NCBI GenBank assembly: GCA_009839635.1
Contig: VXPJ01000027.1
Span: 1-25,397 of the forward strand
Length of the DNA stretch: 25,397 nucleotides
Direction of reading: 5' to 3'
From: Pseudomonadota bacterium
GTDB lineage: Bacteria; Pseudomonadota; Gammaproteobacteria; UBA4575
Each line of letters begins with the position of its first letter. The first letter of the stretch is position 1. The notes beneath the pieces were generated by a model that was given only the letters and a program-made list of their open reading frames with translations, was not told where the DNA came from and did not search any database. A program made the position numbers and the translations under genes. This document shows, in pieces, positions 6,140-14,704 of the stretch.

Positions 6140-6525
6140 TGCTGGAGATAAAAGCCGTGAATATCAAGCCCATTAAAACCGATGCCGATTACCGCAGGGC
6201 ACTCAAGGAGATTGAGAAGCTGATGCTGGCCACTCCGGATTCGCCGGATGGGGAAAGACTGGATATCCTGGCTACACTCGTCGAAGCCTACGAAAGCAAA
6301 CACTACCCGCTGGAGATGCCGGACCCTGTGGAAGCCATCAAATTCGAGATGGAAAGAAAAGGTCTTACGGTCAAGGATCTTGAGCCGATGATTGGCAAAA
6401 GTAACCGGGTGTACGAAATCCTGAACCGCAAGCGTTCCCTCACGCTCAAGATGATTTGGAAGTTGCATCATGAACTAGGCATACCGGCGGAATCACTGAT
6501 CAAGCCTCCGCAAGCACATGCCTAG
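6139..6525 (+). CDS. higA: HigA-family antitoxin with XRE helix-turn-helix
   Basis: A protein of 128 residues. ATG 6139 shares bases with the higB stop, giving translational coupling; GTG 6156 is a possible second start. The N-terminal helical region (DADYRRALKEIEKLM) is typical of this HigA group. Residues about 75-120 form the XRE-type DNA-binding domain (ERKGLTVKDLEPMIGKSN, then LNRKRSLTLKMIWKLHHELG). It should neutralise HigB and repress at the palindrome in 5809-5827. Together with Doc/antitoxin it brackets the bufferin operon. Confidence 0.9.
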   Translation: MLEIKAVNIKPIKTDADYRRALKEIEKLMLATPDSPDGERLDILATLVEAYESKHYPLEMPDPVEAIKFEMERKGLTVKDLEPMIGKSNRVYEILNRKRSLTLKMIWKLHHELGIPAESLIKPPQAHA

Positions 6526-6591
6526 CCTGACCCGAAAAACCGAAACAACCCGGGGTTCGCTTTATTCTTGATTCCAGTCCGGGGTCCCGGC

Positions 6592-7926
6592 ATGAATGGT
6601 CCCATGCCGGACACCCCCAAACCCTGGCCCCGCCTGATCGCCTTCGTCGACATGGATGCCTTTTTCGCCTCCATCGAGCAGCGCGATCATCCCGAATACC
6701 GGAGCCGCCCGATCGGTATCACCAATGGCCTGACCGGTACCTGCCTTATCACCTGCTCGTATGAGGCCAGGGCCTATGGCATTGGCATCGGCACGCGACT
6801 GAAAAAGGCCAGGACCCTGTGCCCGGAGATCATCCGGGTCCCGGCACACCCCGAGCGCTATGCCGAGGTCTCCACCGACATCATGGTCGCCCTGCAAAAC
6901 ATCACCCCGGACGTCGAGGTTTTTTCTGTCGATGAAGCATTCCTCGATCTCACCCGCTGCCAGGGGTACTGGAACAGGTCTCCCGAGGTCATGGGACAGA
7001 TGATCAAGGAACTCGTACACGCGGTCTCGGGGCTGGGCTGCACCGTGGGTATCAGCGGCGACAAGACCACTGCCAAGTATGTCGCCAAGCGAAAAAAACC
7101 AAACGGCCTGGCCATCATCCCACCCTGGGAAGCCCGCGCACGCCTCAAGGATGTACCGGTCACCGAGCTCTGCGGGATCAACCGGGGCATCGCCTCGTTT
7201 TTGGCGCAGCGCGGGGCACTGACCTGCGGAGAAGTGGCGAGATTGCCGATCAGCGTGCTGGGCAAGCGTTTCGGCAACCCGGGCCGGCGCATCTGGCAGA
7301 TGTGCCGCGGCGAGGACTCTGCCCCGGTAGAGACCCGAATCGCCGCCCCCAAGAGCCTGGGGCACGGCAAGATCATGCCGCCCGACACCACCGAGCGCGA
7401 TGTCATCCGCATGTACCTCGTGCACATGGCCGAGAAGCTGGGTGCGCGAATGCGCCAGCACGCCCTGGTGGCACAGCGGTACCTGGTCGGGCTTCGCACC
7501 CGGGATGGTTGGATCGGCAGCCATCACTTCAGGACGAGGCTGGCGACCAACGACAGCCGGGCGATCATCGAGCTGTGCAAGCAGATGCTGTGCGACTACT
7601 GGCAGGGCGAAGGGGTGTTCCAGGTGCAGGTATCCGCCCTGGACCCGCGCCCGGCGAAGGGCCAGCAGGAACTATTTACGGAGGAGACGGACCCGCCGGG
7701 TCGGCTGAACCGGGTCATGGATGCGATCAATGACCACTACGGGGAGTTCACCCTGATGCGCGCGAGCCTGCTGCACCGTTCGGACATGCCGAACGTGATC
7801 GCACCGGCCTGGAAGCCCTACGGGCACCGCCAGACGATCGTGCCGACCGTGGAACGGAAAAAGGCCAGGGGCGAGACTTCATTGATGCGTGCCCCAACGT
7901 GGCCGGACTGCACATCGAAGCATTGA
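6592..7926 (+). CDS. Y-family DNA polymerase (DinB/UmuC-like)
   Basis: A protein of 444 residues from ATG 6592 (ATG 6604 also possible; TTG 6568 has no support). The palm motifs are intact: FVDMDAFFASIEQRD with Asp20, and FSVDEAFLDL with Asp114/Glu115, the metal-binding triad of translesion polymerases. The fingers motif YEARAYGIGIG follows the first. The usual S-x-NK-x-LAK-x-AS loop is altered to ISGDKTTAKYVAKRKKPNG, which marks a divergent subgroup. Near the C-terminus QQELF resembles a beta-clamp-binding motif. The gene lies 66 bases after higA on the same strand and may be read from its promoter. No LexA box was found upstream. It probably copies damaged DNA; whether it is error-prone cannot be told. 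Confidence 0.85.
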   Translation: MNGPMPDTPKPWPRLIAFVDMDAFFASIEQRDHPEYRSRPIGITNGLTGTCLITCSYEARAYGIGIGTRLKKARTLCPEIIRVPAHPERYAEVSTDIMVALQNITPDVEVFSVDEAFLDLTRCQGYWNRSPEVMGQMIKELVHAVSGLGCTVGISGDKTTAKYVAKRKKPNGLAIIPPWEARARLKDVPVTELCGINRGIASFLAQRGALTCGEVARLPISVLGKRFGNPGRRIWQMCRGEDSAPVETRIAAPKSLGHGKIMPPDTTERDVIRMYLVHMAEKLGARMRQHALVAQRYLVGLRTRDGWIGSHHFRTRLATNDSRAIIELCKQMLCDYWQGEGVFQVQVSALDPRPAKGQQELFTEETDPPGRLNRVMDAINDHYGEFTLMRASLLHRSDMPNVIAPAWKPYGHRQTIVPTVERKKARGETSLMRAPTWPDCTSKH

Positions 7927-8015
7927 ATGCCAAGCCCCGGTTTCGGGCACCGGTCCGGCCGCGGCGATTCACCGCATGCCGGATCCTGTCAAAAAGCCTG
8001 GCTCCCTCTGGGTAT

Positions 8016-9728
8016 CTACCAGTTCAGGGTGCCTTGCAGCATGATGCTGTGGCTGACGGCACCGATCACCGGGCGGTCGTGTACGCCCTCCAAGCTCATC
8101 CTCAGTGCGGTGCCGATATCAAAGCTTCCACCAAGACTCAGGCGCCTGCCCCCATCGCCGTCCACTGACAGGTCGGTATAGGGGGTGAGCACGCCCTGCA
8201 TGCCGCTCCATCCGTCGGCCACCATGCCGTAGGCGATGCGCGTATTCAGGTATTCCCTCGCCGAGCGGGTCGACGACTCCAGTGCTTCGGCCACGTTGGA
8301 CTCCCACAGTTGCTGGGCACCGGTGGCTGTTGGACCAATGACCGGGCGGATGCTGAGGGCCAGTCCCAGCCCCGAGGCACCGGGATCAAGCCGTACCAGT
8401 CCGCTGAGACCCCACTCGTCGTAATCGTCACTGTGGTTGAGCAGGGTATGGGCGCGGCCTTCCACGGTCAGCCCGGACTCCGGATTGAAGTACCGCATGG
8501 AGGCGCCGGTCTCAATGCTCGAGCCGGTATCGCCGTCGCCGCCGTCATGGCGCACGCCAAGTTCGAGTGCGGGCGTGAAGGTCGCCCCCGAGGCCAGCTG
8601 TTTGACATGGCTGCCCTCGATAAGCAGGCGCTGGCGGTTGGCATTGAGATCCATGCTCTCAAGCGTCCCGGAGCCGTCGACATCGGCCCAGGTGAATGCG
8701 GTCTCGGCCTTCAGGCGAAGGCTCATGCTGCCGTCTGCGCTGGTCATCAGAGGTCCACTGACCCCGGCCGCCACCATCTGCTGGGTCAGGTCACTGTCCT
8801 CCTCGTCTACTGCCGAGTCGTTGACCTCGATCTCTCCCCAGCCGTAGCCGGCCGTGGCCCACATGGTCAGGTTTCCTGCACCCTGCCAGCCGACGTAGGG
8901 GTTGATGCTCGTCAGGGTGGTTTTGGACTTGCCATCGACGTTGCTGGAGTCCGTGTAATCCACCGAACCCTGGGCCCATTGCAGCGAGACCCCGGCGAGC
9001 AGGTCTGAACTGAGACGGGTATCCCAGCCGAGGTTGGCGCTGATCACATCGCCATCGTAGCGAAGCGAATCGCTGTCACCGCCATCGAAGTCGCGGTACC
9101 CTCCGGTGCCCCACAACGTGGACTGGCTGGCGCCCCCGTCCGCTCCTGCCAGCGGCAGCACGAAAGACGAGTTCGCCAGCATGCGGGTCGGGTTGAAATT
9201 GCCTGCACCCAGGGATCTTCCGTTGTTCATCAGGGCATCGTAGAGCGAGGAGGCCCCGGCGAGGCTGTAGCTTTGTGCCGGCGGAGCGTCTGAGGTGGCC
9301 TGCTCGATGCGACTGGACACCGCATCCACGGTGCTCGCCGTCATCGCCCGCATGACCTGCGGCAGCACGTCCTCGATGGCGAGGTTCTGGCGTGCCGCCA
9401 CGACCCCGGGGTCGCTCAGGTAGAACCCCGAGCCGATCACGATCCGGCTTGGCGGACCCATGCCCGTCGGCTGGAACTCGAACTCGCGGGCATAGCCCAC
9501 CTTGGGGATGTCCGCACTGTCGCTGGCATCCGCGGGGTTATCGAAGTAGTACTCCACGAAGCCGCCTTCCGGGCTGCTGGCTGCCGCCGCAAGCACCTGC
9601 GGCAGGACGAGCTCGCCGGTGACCACATCGCGTACGGTCGGAACCAGCGGGCGTAGCTCGTGATCGTCCGGGAATGCGCCGTGGATCAAGATGATGTTGG
9701 TCGTGAGATCCAGCACGTAGAGGTACAC
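8016..9728 (-). CDS. C-terminal part of a Cache-autotransporter: second Cache-like domain plus outer-membrane barrel
   Basis: An open frame of 570 residues that is the downstream half of a gene split by a frameshift near 9750-9757. It opens with YLYVLDLTTNIILIHGAF and continues to SRIVIGSGFYLSDPG, the beta-rich pattern of an sCache_2-like domain (about residues 1-110). After a helical linker (about 110-195) comes a barrel of roughly 300 residues with alternating strands such as LRLKAETAFTWADV, ending HSIMLQGTLNW with a terminal aromatic residue, as in autotransporter barrels. It has no signal peptide of its own, so it needs fusion to the upstream frame to reach the outer membrane. The Cache domain suggests binding of a small molecule; the ligand is unknown. 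Confidence 0.75.
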   Translation of the reverse strand: MYLYVLDLTTNIILIHGAFPDDHELRPLVPTVRDVVTGELVLPQVLAAAASSPEGGFVEYYFDNPADASDSADIPKVGYAREFEFQPTGMGPPSRIVIGSGFYLSDPGVVAARQNLAIEDVLPQVMRAMTASTVDAVSSRIEQATSDAPPAQSYSLAGASSLYDALMNNGRSLGAGNFNPTRMLANSSFVLPLAGADGGASQSTLWGTGGYRDFDGGDSDSLRYDGDVISANLGWDTRLSSDLLAGVSLQWAQGSVDYTDSSNVDGKSKTTLTSINPYVGWQGAGNLTMWATAGYGWGEIEVNDSAVDEEDSDLTQQMVAAGVSGPLMTSADGSMSLRLKAETAFTWADVDGSGTLESMDLNANRQRLLIEGSHVKQLASGATFTPALELGVRHDGGDGDTGSSIETGASMRYFNPESGLTVEGRAHTLLNHSDDYDEWGLSGLVRLDPGASGLGLALSIRPVIGPTATGAQQLWESNVAEALESSTRSAREYLNTRIAYGMVADGWSGMQGVLTPYTDLSVDGDGGRRLSLGGSFDIGTALRMSLEGVHDRPVIGAVSHSIMLQGTLNW

Positions 9729-10585
9729 GGAGTCGTGTCGCCAGGGTCCGTTCGGTCGCGCATGGCGATCTTGGCCTTGGAGATACCCACCCGGCCTTCG
9801 GCCCTGCGCATTTCACCAAAATACGTGGCCGCCTCGTAAACAAATGCCTTCAGGCTTTCGCGGTCCACCACGTCGGCGGCCGTCACGGCCGGGTCGCCGT
9901 AATCGATCTGCTCCTGGGCCGTGTGCGCCCGGCGCATGTCGAATCCTGCCAGCAGGATGATCGGGTCCGGGCGGCGTGCAGTCTTGTAGACGCTGGCATA
10001 GCCCTTGGCCCCCGGGATGCCCGGTCGCTGGCCGACCGGAGCGGTCGCATCAAACGCGGCATGCGGTTCACCGTTCAATGTAGTCGTGATCGACTGGATG
10101 GCCGTCCTTGCAGTGGCAGGATTGCGTAGTGCCGCCACGTCGGCTTGCGAGACACCCAGTGAAGTCAGGATTTCTGCAAGAATCACCGGGTTGAGTAGCC
10201 TGCCCGACATTGTCATGTCCCGGCTGTGCACGAACACCCGCCCGTCGAGCGTCAGTTGCACCAGATAGGTGGAACCGGATTGCCAGGGACCTCCGTCCTG
10301 TCGAATCAGGCATGCGAAGTAGTAGGCTTGCGGGATGCTTTGCTGGGACACGAGCTTGAACTGCTCGCTTGCCTCCCGCGTGAAGTCCATCAGGCCGGCA
10401 GTGCCAGCCTCCACCTGCTGTGCGGTCACTTGCGGGGCCGGAATCGGGGTCACCCCGCGTGTCTGGGGACAGGCTTCGTGCATCTGCGCCGAGGCGGTTT
10501 GTAGGGTGGAAAAGATGGCGGCCAGTACCAATAGGCCGAATCCCAGCATTATCGATGCCGGGGTGGGCAATGCGTTTGATTTCAT
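9686..10585 (-). CDS. N-terminal part of the Cache-autotransporter (frameshifted)
   Basis: An open frame of about 299 residues from ATG 10585. It begins with a signal peptide (hydrophobic core about residues 12-30, cleavage near ASA/QMH). A helical region and a Cache-like sensor segment follow: QAYYFACLIRQDGGPW, then YLVQLTLDGRVFVHSRD, then PIILLAGFDMRRAH. A second helix (YEAATYFGEMRRAEGR) leads into ISKAKIAMRDR. Beyond this the frame turns into low-similarity residues ending at 9686, while the continuation (NGPWRHDSVYLYVLDL) is found in the neighbouring frame. One missing C in the short C-run near 9754 explains both. The gene is thus a pseudogene or carries a sequencing error; repaired, it would encode about 856 residues. 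Confidence 0.7.
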   Translation of the reverse strand: MKSNALPTPASIMLGFGLLVLAAIFSTLQTASAQMHEACPQTRGVTPIPAPQVTAQQVEAGTAGLMDFTREASEQFKLVSQQSIPQAYYFACLIRQDGGPWQSGSTYLVQLTLDGRVFVHSRDMTMSGRLLNPVILAEILTSLGVSQADVAALRNPATARTAIQSITTTLNGEPHAAFDATAPVGQRPGIPGAKGYASVYKTARRPDPIILLAGFDMRRAHTAQEQIDYGDPAVTAADVVDRESLKAFVYEAATYFGEMRRAEGRVGISKAKIAMRDRTDPGDTTPCTSTCWISRPTSS

Positions 10586-10761
10586 CACGCGCGGGCTCCC
10601 TGCTTGTATCGTTATTCTTCTGTGTCTTGTGCCGACTCGAGGGTTGTGATTAGTTAGTAGTGGTCAGCCCCGGCATTATGGCCTTTGGGGGGCAATGCGT
10701 CAAAACCCGGGAACCTGCAGGCGGTACGGATACAGGCTCCAGCGCTGCTTTTCGAGATCAT

Positions 10762-11973
10762 TCATTTTGAAGGTCTGAATTCCAGGAAAACCGAGCCAGA
10801 ATAGCCGAATGCATCCGAGTACCCGATGCGTGCAGGCGAATGGGAATCCCCGGGACCAAGACTCTCCCCCCGCCTTGCATAACGCATGGTCGGGACATCC
10901 GACAGGTACTCGATGCCTGCACCGACCCGGAAGGTCATGTTTTCGGTAAACGAGACATTCAACGAGGTCTGCAGGCCGAGAGTGGCGGCCCATCGCCTGT
11001 CACTGGTGCGGTGATTGGTGACTTCGTCTATCGCGAACATGCCCGACGATATGAATGTGCGCTGTTTCCCATGGTAGTCCGCATCCAGGTAGTAGAGTCC
11101 GAGTGTGCCATCCACGGTGAAGCTCCAGTCCGGCCGAAGTGGGAAATCCCGGCGCGTGCCGATCACGCCACCCAAGTAGGAAGCATCCAGGTCTTCACTG
11201 AGGGTGAGATTGTTGACTGTGGGCGCGCGGTTGGACTCATAGGCGAATGTCCTGATGTCCTGACTTAATCTCTTGTAGCTGGGCCCGAAGTACGTCGAGG
11301 CACCGGATTGGCCTGCCGGTTCTGCCCGCTTGCCGGTGACCCAGTCCAGACCGTAAAAATCCACTTCCCGTTTGGTGCGGATGCGGATGGGATCGCCCCA
11401 GGCAAAGATGGCCGAGCCGAACGGCAGGGCTCTGCCATCGATCCTTCCGACCCAGCCGACCGTGCGAACATGAGGATCATCCCCGATCAGATCGAGCAGA
11501 TGGTGCTGGGTCTGCGAAGTGAGGCACTCCCCGAGTACTGCACCTGGCGGACAGTGCTGGTCCTGGAACCGGGCGCGAACCTCCGCCCATGGGCCAGGGT
11601 CAGAATCGTATTCACGGGTGTGCCTGGAAGCATACGAGGTGAAAAAACCGTGCAGCTCGGTGAACCGGTGACCGTGTGCCTTACCCAAGGTAAGGCTAAT
11701 CAACGCGCCATCGTCTTTGCCATCATAGTGGTCCAGAAACCCGAGGACCTCTTCGCGCCCGTTGGTCCGGATGAACGGGCTGGACTCCGGCAGGTCAAGC
11801 CAATGAATGCCCGCACCCATTTTGATGTAAAAATCCTCGGTTGAGGTGCCGGGGGAAGCAGCGCTCACCTGGAAGCAAAGCAGGATAAAAGCCGAAAGCA
11901 ATACTGAAGCGCTTTTCCGGATATTTGGATACAGCAAAGCTTGCCTTTTCCCGTATTTTTGACTCCTGGTCAC
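10762..11973 (-). CDS. Outer-membrane beta-barrel protein of unknown function
   Basis: A protein of 403 residues from GTG 11973, chosen because the following residues form a signal peptide (basic start with RSQKYGKRQ, core SVLLSAFILLCFQV, cleavage SAA/SPG) and AAGGCGG precedes it; ATG 12030 overlaps the upstream gene. The mature protein alternates amphipathic strands and charged loops: DFYIKMGAGIHWLDLP at the start, GTLGLYYLDADYHG and RWAATLGLQTSLNVSF later, and SGSVFLEFRPSK at the end. This is the pattern of an outer-membrane barrel of about 12-16 strands. No specific family was recognised. It follows a TbpB-like lipoprotein gene by 37 bases, so the two are probably one operon and may form a surface complex; this is an inference. 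Confidence 0.65.
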   Translation of the reverse strand: MTRSQKYGKRQALLYPNIRKSASVLLSAFILLCFQVSAASPGTSTEDFYIKMGAGIHWLDLPESSPFIRTNGREEVLGFLDHYDGKDDGALISLTLGKAHGHRFTELHGFFTSYASRHTREYDSDPGPWAEVRARFQDQHCPPGAVLGECLTSQTQHHLLDLIGDDPHVRTVGWVGRIDGRALPFGSAIFAWGDPIRIRTKREVDFYGLDWVTGKRAEPAGQSGASTYFGPSYKRLSQDIRTFAYESNRAPTVNNLTLSEDLDASYLGGVIGTRRDFPLRPDWSFTVDGTLGLYYLDADYHGKQRTFISSGMFAIDEVTNHRTSDRRWAATLGLQTSLNVSFTENMTFRVGAGIEYLSDVPTMRYARRGESLGPGDSHSPARIGYSDAFGYSGSVFLEFRPSK

Positions 11974-12010
11974 AGGCCCGCCTTTCTGCTTAATGATTTC
12001 CATGCCTTGT

Positions 12011-12826
12011 TCAATCTTTATCGCCGCCATATGCCCCCAACAGCCCCTGGGGGTGTTCGAATATCCCTCCTACTTCCTCATGGTTGGGACCGTAGAACAC
12101 GCCCGACAGCCGATGATTGTCAGCATGATAGCGACCGAACTGACCGCCAATCACGGACATGTCCTCATAGACCAGATCGCCGTGTTGCTGGCCTGTGGTG
12201 GCATTGACCATGTCGGTCAGGTGTACATCCGCCATTACCTGCTCACCGATCCTGACGGAGATACGGGCATCCCCAGTCACATACGAGTCACGAGTAGTGC
12301 CTGCAGTGTCATCCCTTGCCGATACAAAGCCGGTCCAGGTCGCTTCCACCTCAGGATTGGTCAGCGGTGCATTCCCGCTTACCGTGGCAAACACACGGAT
12401 CGACCCCTTGTCAGGGTGCGACTCGCCTGTGAACGTGCGTGATGTTGAGACAAAGAGACTGTGCTCCATCCAGCCGACAAAGTTATGCGCTTCAATACCG
12501 AATCCCACAAAATTCTCGATGCCCGTGCTGATTCCGTTGGTATCCGGAAGTATCGTGATTTGCTCAGGGTCCACGTCGACGACCCTGTTTGCAAACTGGG
12601 TTCGAGAGTCGCCCGTCTCGCAGTACTCGCCCCTGCAATCCACGGAAACGCGTTCAGGTTCTGTGCTGCCGGGTCTCCAGTGAATCCAGTCCGTAATGAG
12701 TATGTGGGTGGAATTCGAGGCGATTCGTGTGTACTCCTCGATTGCCCGACTTTCCGCCGAAGGAGCTGGACTCCCGCCACAGGCAACAAGCCCGGCGCTA
12801 AGCGCAAATACAATACAGATTCTCAT
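12011..12826 (-). CDS. TbpB-barrel-like surface lipoprotein
   Basis: A protein of 271 residues. ATG 12826 is chosen because TTGGAG lies five bases before it and the product opens with MRICIVFALSAGLVACGGSP, a lipoprotein signal with lipobox LVAC. The C-terminal half has features of the TbpB/fHbp barrel: NPEVEATWTGFVSARD, an ARISVRIGEQVMADVHLTDM segment, and a closing GVFYGPNHEEVGGIFEHP then GAYGG. In that family the phrase FYGP-x-x-EE-x-GG-x-F is highly conserved. The protein is probably anchored in the outer membrane, facing outward. The open frame continues upstream in phase into a duplicated signal-peptide remnant (see 12829-12964). The ligand is unknown. Confidence 0.65.
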   Translation of the reverse strand: MRICIVFALSAGLVACGGSPAPSAESRAIEEYTRIASNSTHILITDWIHWRPGSTEPERVSVDCRGEYCETGDSRTQFANRVVDVDPEQITILPDTNGISTGIENFVGFGIEAHNFVGWMEHSLFVSTSRTFTGESHPDKGSIRVFATVSGNAPLTNPEVEATWTGFVSARDDTAGTTRDSYVTGDARISVRIGEQVMADVHLTDMVNATTGQQHGDLVYEDMSVIGGQFGRYHADNHRLSGVFYGPNHEEVGGIFEHPQGLLGAYGGDKD

Positions 12827-12828
12827 AC

Positions 12829-12964
12829 ATACTCCAATATAAATTTCGTTCACCGAAGAGTCGGCGGAAGCGGCATACACCTGAAGGCAAAGCAGGAAAA
12901 AACTAAATGCAGTAGTGGAATGCTTTTCATCTCGATCAGAAGGTACGTCAGGTGATCTATCCAT
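12829..12964 (-). pseudogene. Remnant of a second outer-membrane-protein signal peptide
   Basis: In phase with and just upstream of the lipoprotein, this stretch encodes a segment FSFFLLCLQVYAASADSSVN then EIYIG. It aligns with the leader of the barrel protein encoded at 10762-11973 (LSAFILLCFQVSAASPG, then EDFYIKMG). Similarity is also plain in the DNA: both copies contain GCAAAGCAGGA inside a longer matching stretch (11856-11885 and 12866-12900). It looks like the 5' end of a duplicated barrel gene replaced by the lipoprotein gene. A start at ATG 12964 would give a protein with two consecutive export signals, but it lacks a Shine-Dalgarno. Confidence 0.6.
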
Positions 12965-13021
12965 GGCATAGTAGCACCATCCATCTGTCATTCGAATTGC
13001 GCGACTACCGGCCATTGCTTC

Positions 13022-14626
13022 ATGAGTTTTGACACCATTGCCACCGCCCTGGGGGATGTGACCTGGCTCGCCCTTGCGTTCGTACTGGGCTTGCTGTCGA
13101 GGGCTGTGGGCCTGCCGCCACTGGTCGGTTTCCTCGTCGCCGGATTCGTGCTCAACCTGTTCGGAGTCACGAGCGGGGCCATGCTCGAGGCGCTGTCGGA
13201 ACTCGGTATCACCTTGCTGTTGTTCGTTGTCGGCCTCAAGCTCAACCTAAAAACGTTCGCACGTCCGCAGGTATGGGCGGTCACCGGGCTGCACATGGCC
13301 ATCACCATGGTGGTATTCGGGGCACTCATCTATGGGCTGGCGCTGACAGGTGCGGCCCTGTTCGAAGGCCTCGATTTCGCCACCTCGCTACTGATCGCCT
13401 TTGCCCTGAGCTTCTCGAGCACCGTGTTCGTGGTGAAGGCGCTCGAGGACAAGGAGGAGACCTCGTCCCTGCATGGTCGCATCGCCGTCGGCATTCTTCT
13501 CGTGCAGGACTTGGCCGCCGTCATCTTCCTCGCCGGCTCGGCGGGCCAGTACCCGGCGGGCTGGGCCATTCTCCTGTTGCTGCTGTTCGGCTTGCGCCCG
13601 GTGCTGACCGCCATCCTGGACCGCGTCGGGCACGGCGAGCTTCTGGTCCTGTACGGCTTTTTACTGGCCGTGGGCGGCTCGCAGCTGTTTGAGCTAGTCG
13701 GGCTCAAGGGCTACGTGGGCGCGCTCGTCATGGGGGTGCTGATCGCAAGCCACAGCAAGGGCGTCGAGATGTCCAAGGTCATGTTCAGTTTCAAGAATCT
13801 TTTCCTGGTCGGGTTCTTCCTGTCCATCGGGCTGTCCGGGCCACTGACGCTTGAGACGATGCTCATCGGCGCCGTGATCATACCGTTCGTGTTTCTCAAG
13901 ACGGCATTGTTCTTCGCATTGCTGACCAGATACAAGCTGCGTGCGCGAACCTCGCTGCTGGCCTCGCTGAACCTGACCAACTTCAGTGAATTCGGCCTGA
14001 TCGTTGCAGCAGTCGGGGCTGCCAACGGCTGGATCGACAGTGCTTGGCTGATCGTCATTGCAGTCGCTTTGGCCCTGTCCTGTGTGATCGCCGCGGGGCT
14101 CAATGTCATCGCCCACCCGCTCTATACCCGCTACGGTGAGACCCTGAAACGCCTGCAGCGCCCGGAACGACTGGCGGATGACCGCGCACTCGATATCGGC
14201 GGCGCGAAGATCGCCATCATTGGCATGGGGCGTGTCGGCACCGGGGCTTACGATGACATGCACGAGCGCCACGGCGGGGCCGTCGTCGGCGTGGACACCA
14301 ACCCGGTCAAGGTCGAACGGCTGCAATCGAGCGGGCGCAAGGTGCTGCTGGGGGACCCCAGTGACACGGACTTCTGGGATCGCGTACAGGCCACTCACAC
14401 CCTCGAACTGGTGATGCTGGCATTGCCGAACCTGGCATCCAACCTCGCTGTGTTGGATGAACTCAAGGGCGCCTCCTTCAATGGCCGGGTAGCAGCCACG
14501 GCCCGGTTTCAGGATGAAGTAGAACCACTCAAAGAGGCTGGGGCTTCGACAGTGTTTAATGTCTACGCTGAGGCGGGCTCAGGATTTGCAGCGCATGTTG
14601 CTGCACGGACACAATCTGCAGCCTGA
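13022..14626 (+). CDS. Kef-type cation/proton antiporter with NAD-binding RCK domain (CPA2)
   Basis: A protein of 534 residues. Residues 1-370 hold about 12 membrane helices of the Na+/H+ exchanger fold, with GLLSRAVGLPPLVGFLVAG near the N-terminus and SFSSTVFVVKALEDK and ILLVQDLAAVIFLAG in the core, typical of KefB/KefC/YbaL transporters. Residues about 395-510 form an RCK-N (TrkA-N) domain starting IAIIGMGRVGTGAYDDM with the glycine-rich nucleotide site, then VVGVDTNPVKVERL. The RCK-C domain is absent. It should exchange K+ or Na+ for H+ across the inner membrane. ATG 13022 has no clear Shine-Dalgarno. It is divergent from the lipoprotein gene and convergent with the gene ending at 14705; no partner gene is nearby. 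Confidence 0.9.
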   Translation: MSFDTIATALGDVTWLALAFVLGLLSRAVGLPPLVGFLVAGFVLNLFGVTSGAMLEALSELGITLLLFVVGLKLNLKTFARPQVWAVTGLHMAITMVVFGALIYGLALTGAALFEGLDFATSLLIAFALSFSSTVFVVKALEDKEETSSLHGRIAVGILLVQDLAAVIFLAGSAGQYPAGWAILLLLLFGLRPVLTAILDRVGHGELLVLYGFLLAVGGSQLFELVGLKGYVGALVMGVLIASHSKGVEMSKVMFSFKNLFLVGFFLSIGLSGPLTLETMLIGAVIIPFVFLKTALFFALLTRYKLRARTSLLASLNLTNFSEFGLIVAAVGAANGWIDSAWLIVIAVALALSCVIAAGLNVIAHPLYTRYGETLKRLQRPERLADDRALDIGGAKIAIIGMGRVGTGAYDDMHERHGGAVVGVDTNPVKVERLQSSGRKVLLGDPSDTDFWDRVQATHTLELVMLALPNLASNLAVLDELKGASFNGRVAATARFQDEVEPLKEAGASTVFNVYAEAGSGFAAHVAARTQSAA

Positions 14627-14704
14627 ATAATCGATCTGTCCGGGTTCAGGATCGGTCAGGGTCGATGGGTCGATGTTATGAGTGGTATCCCGTAAGGCCG
14701 GCGC

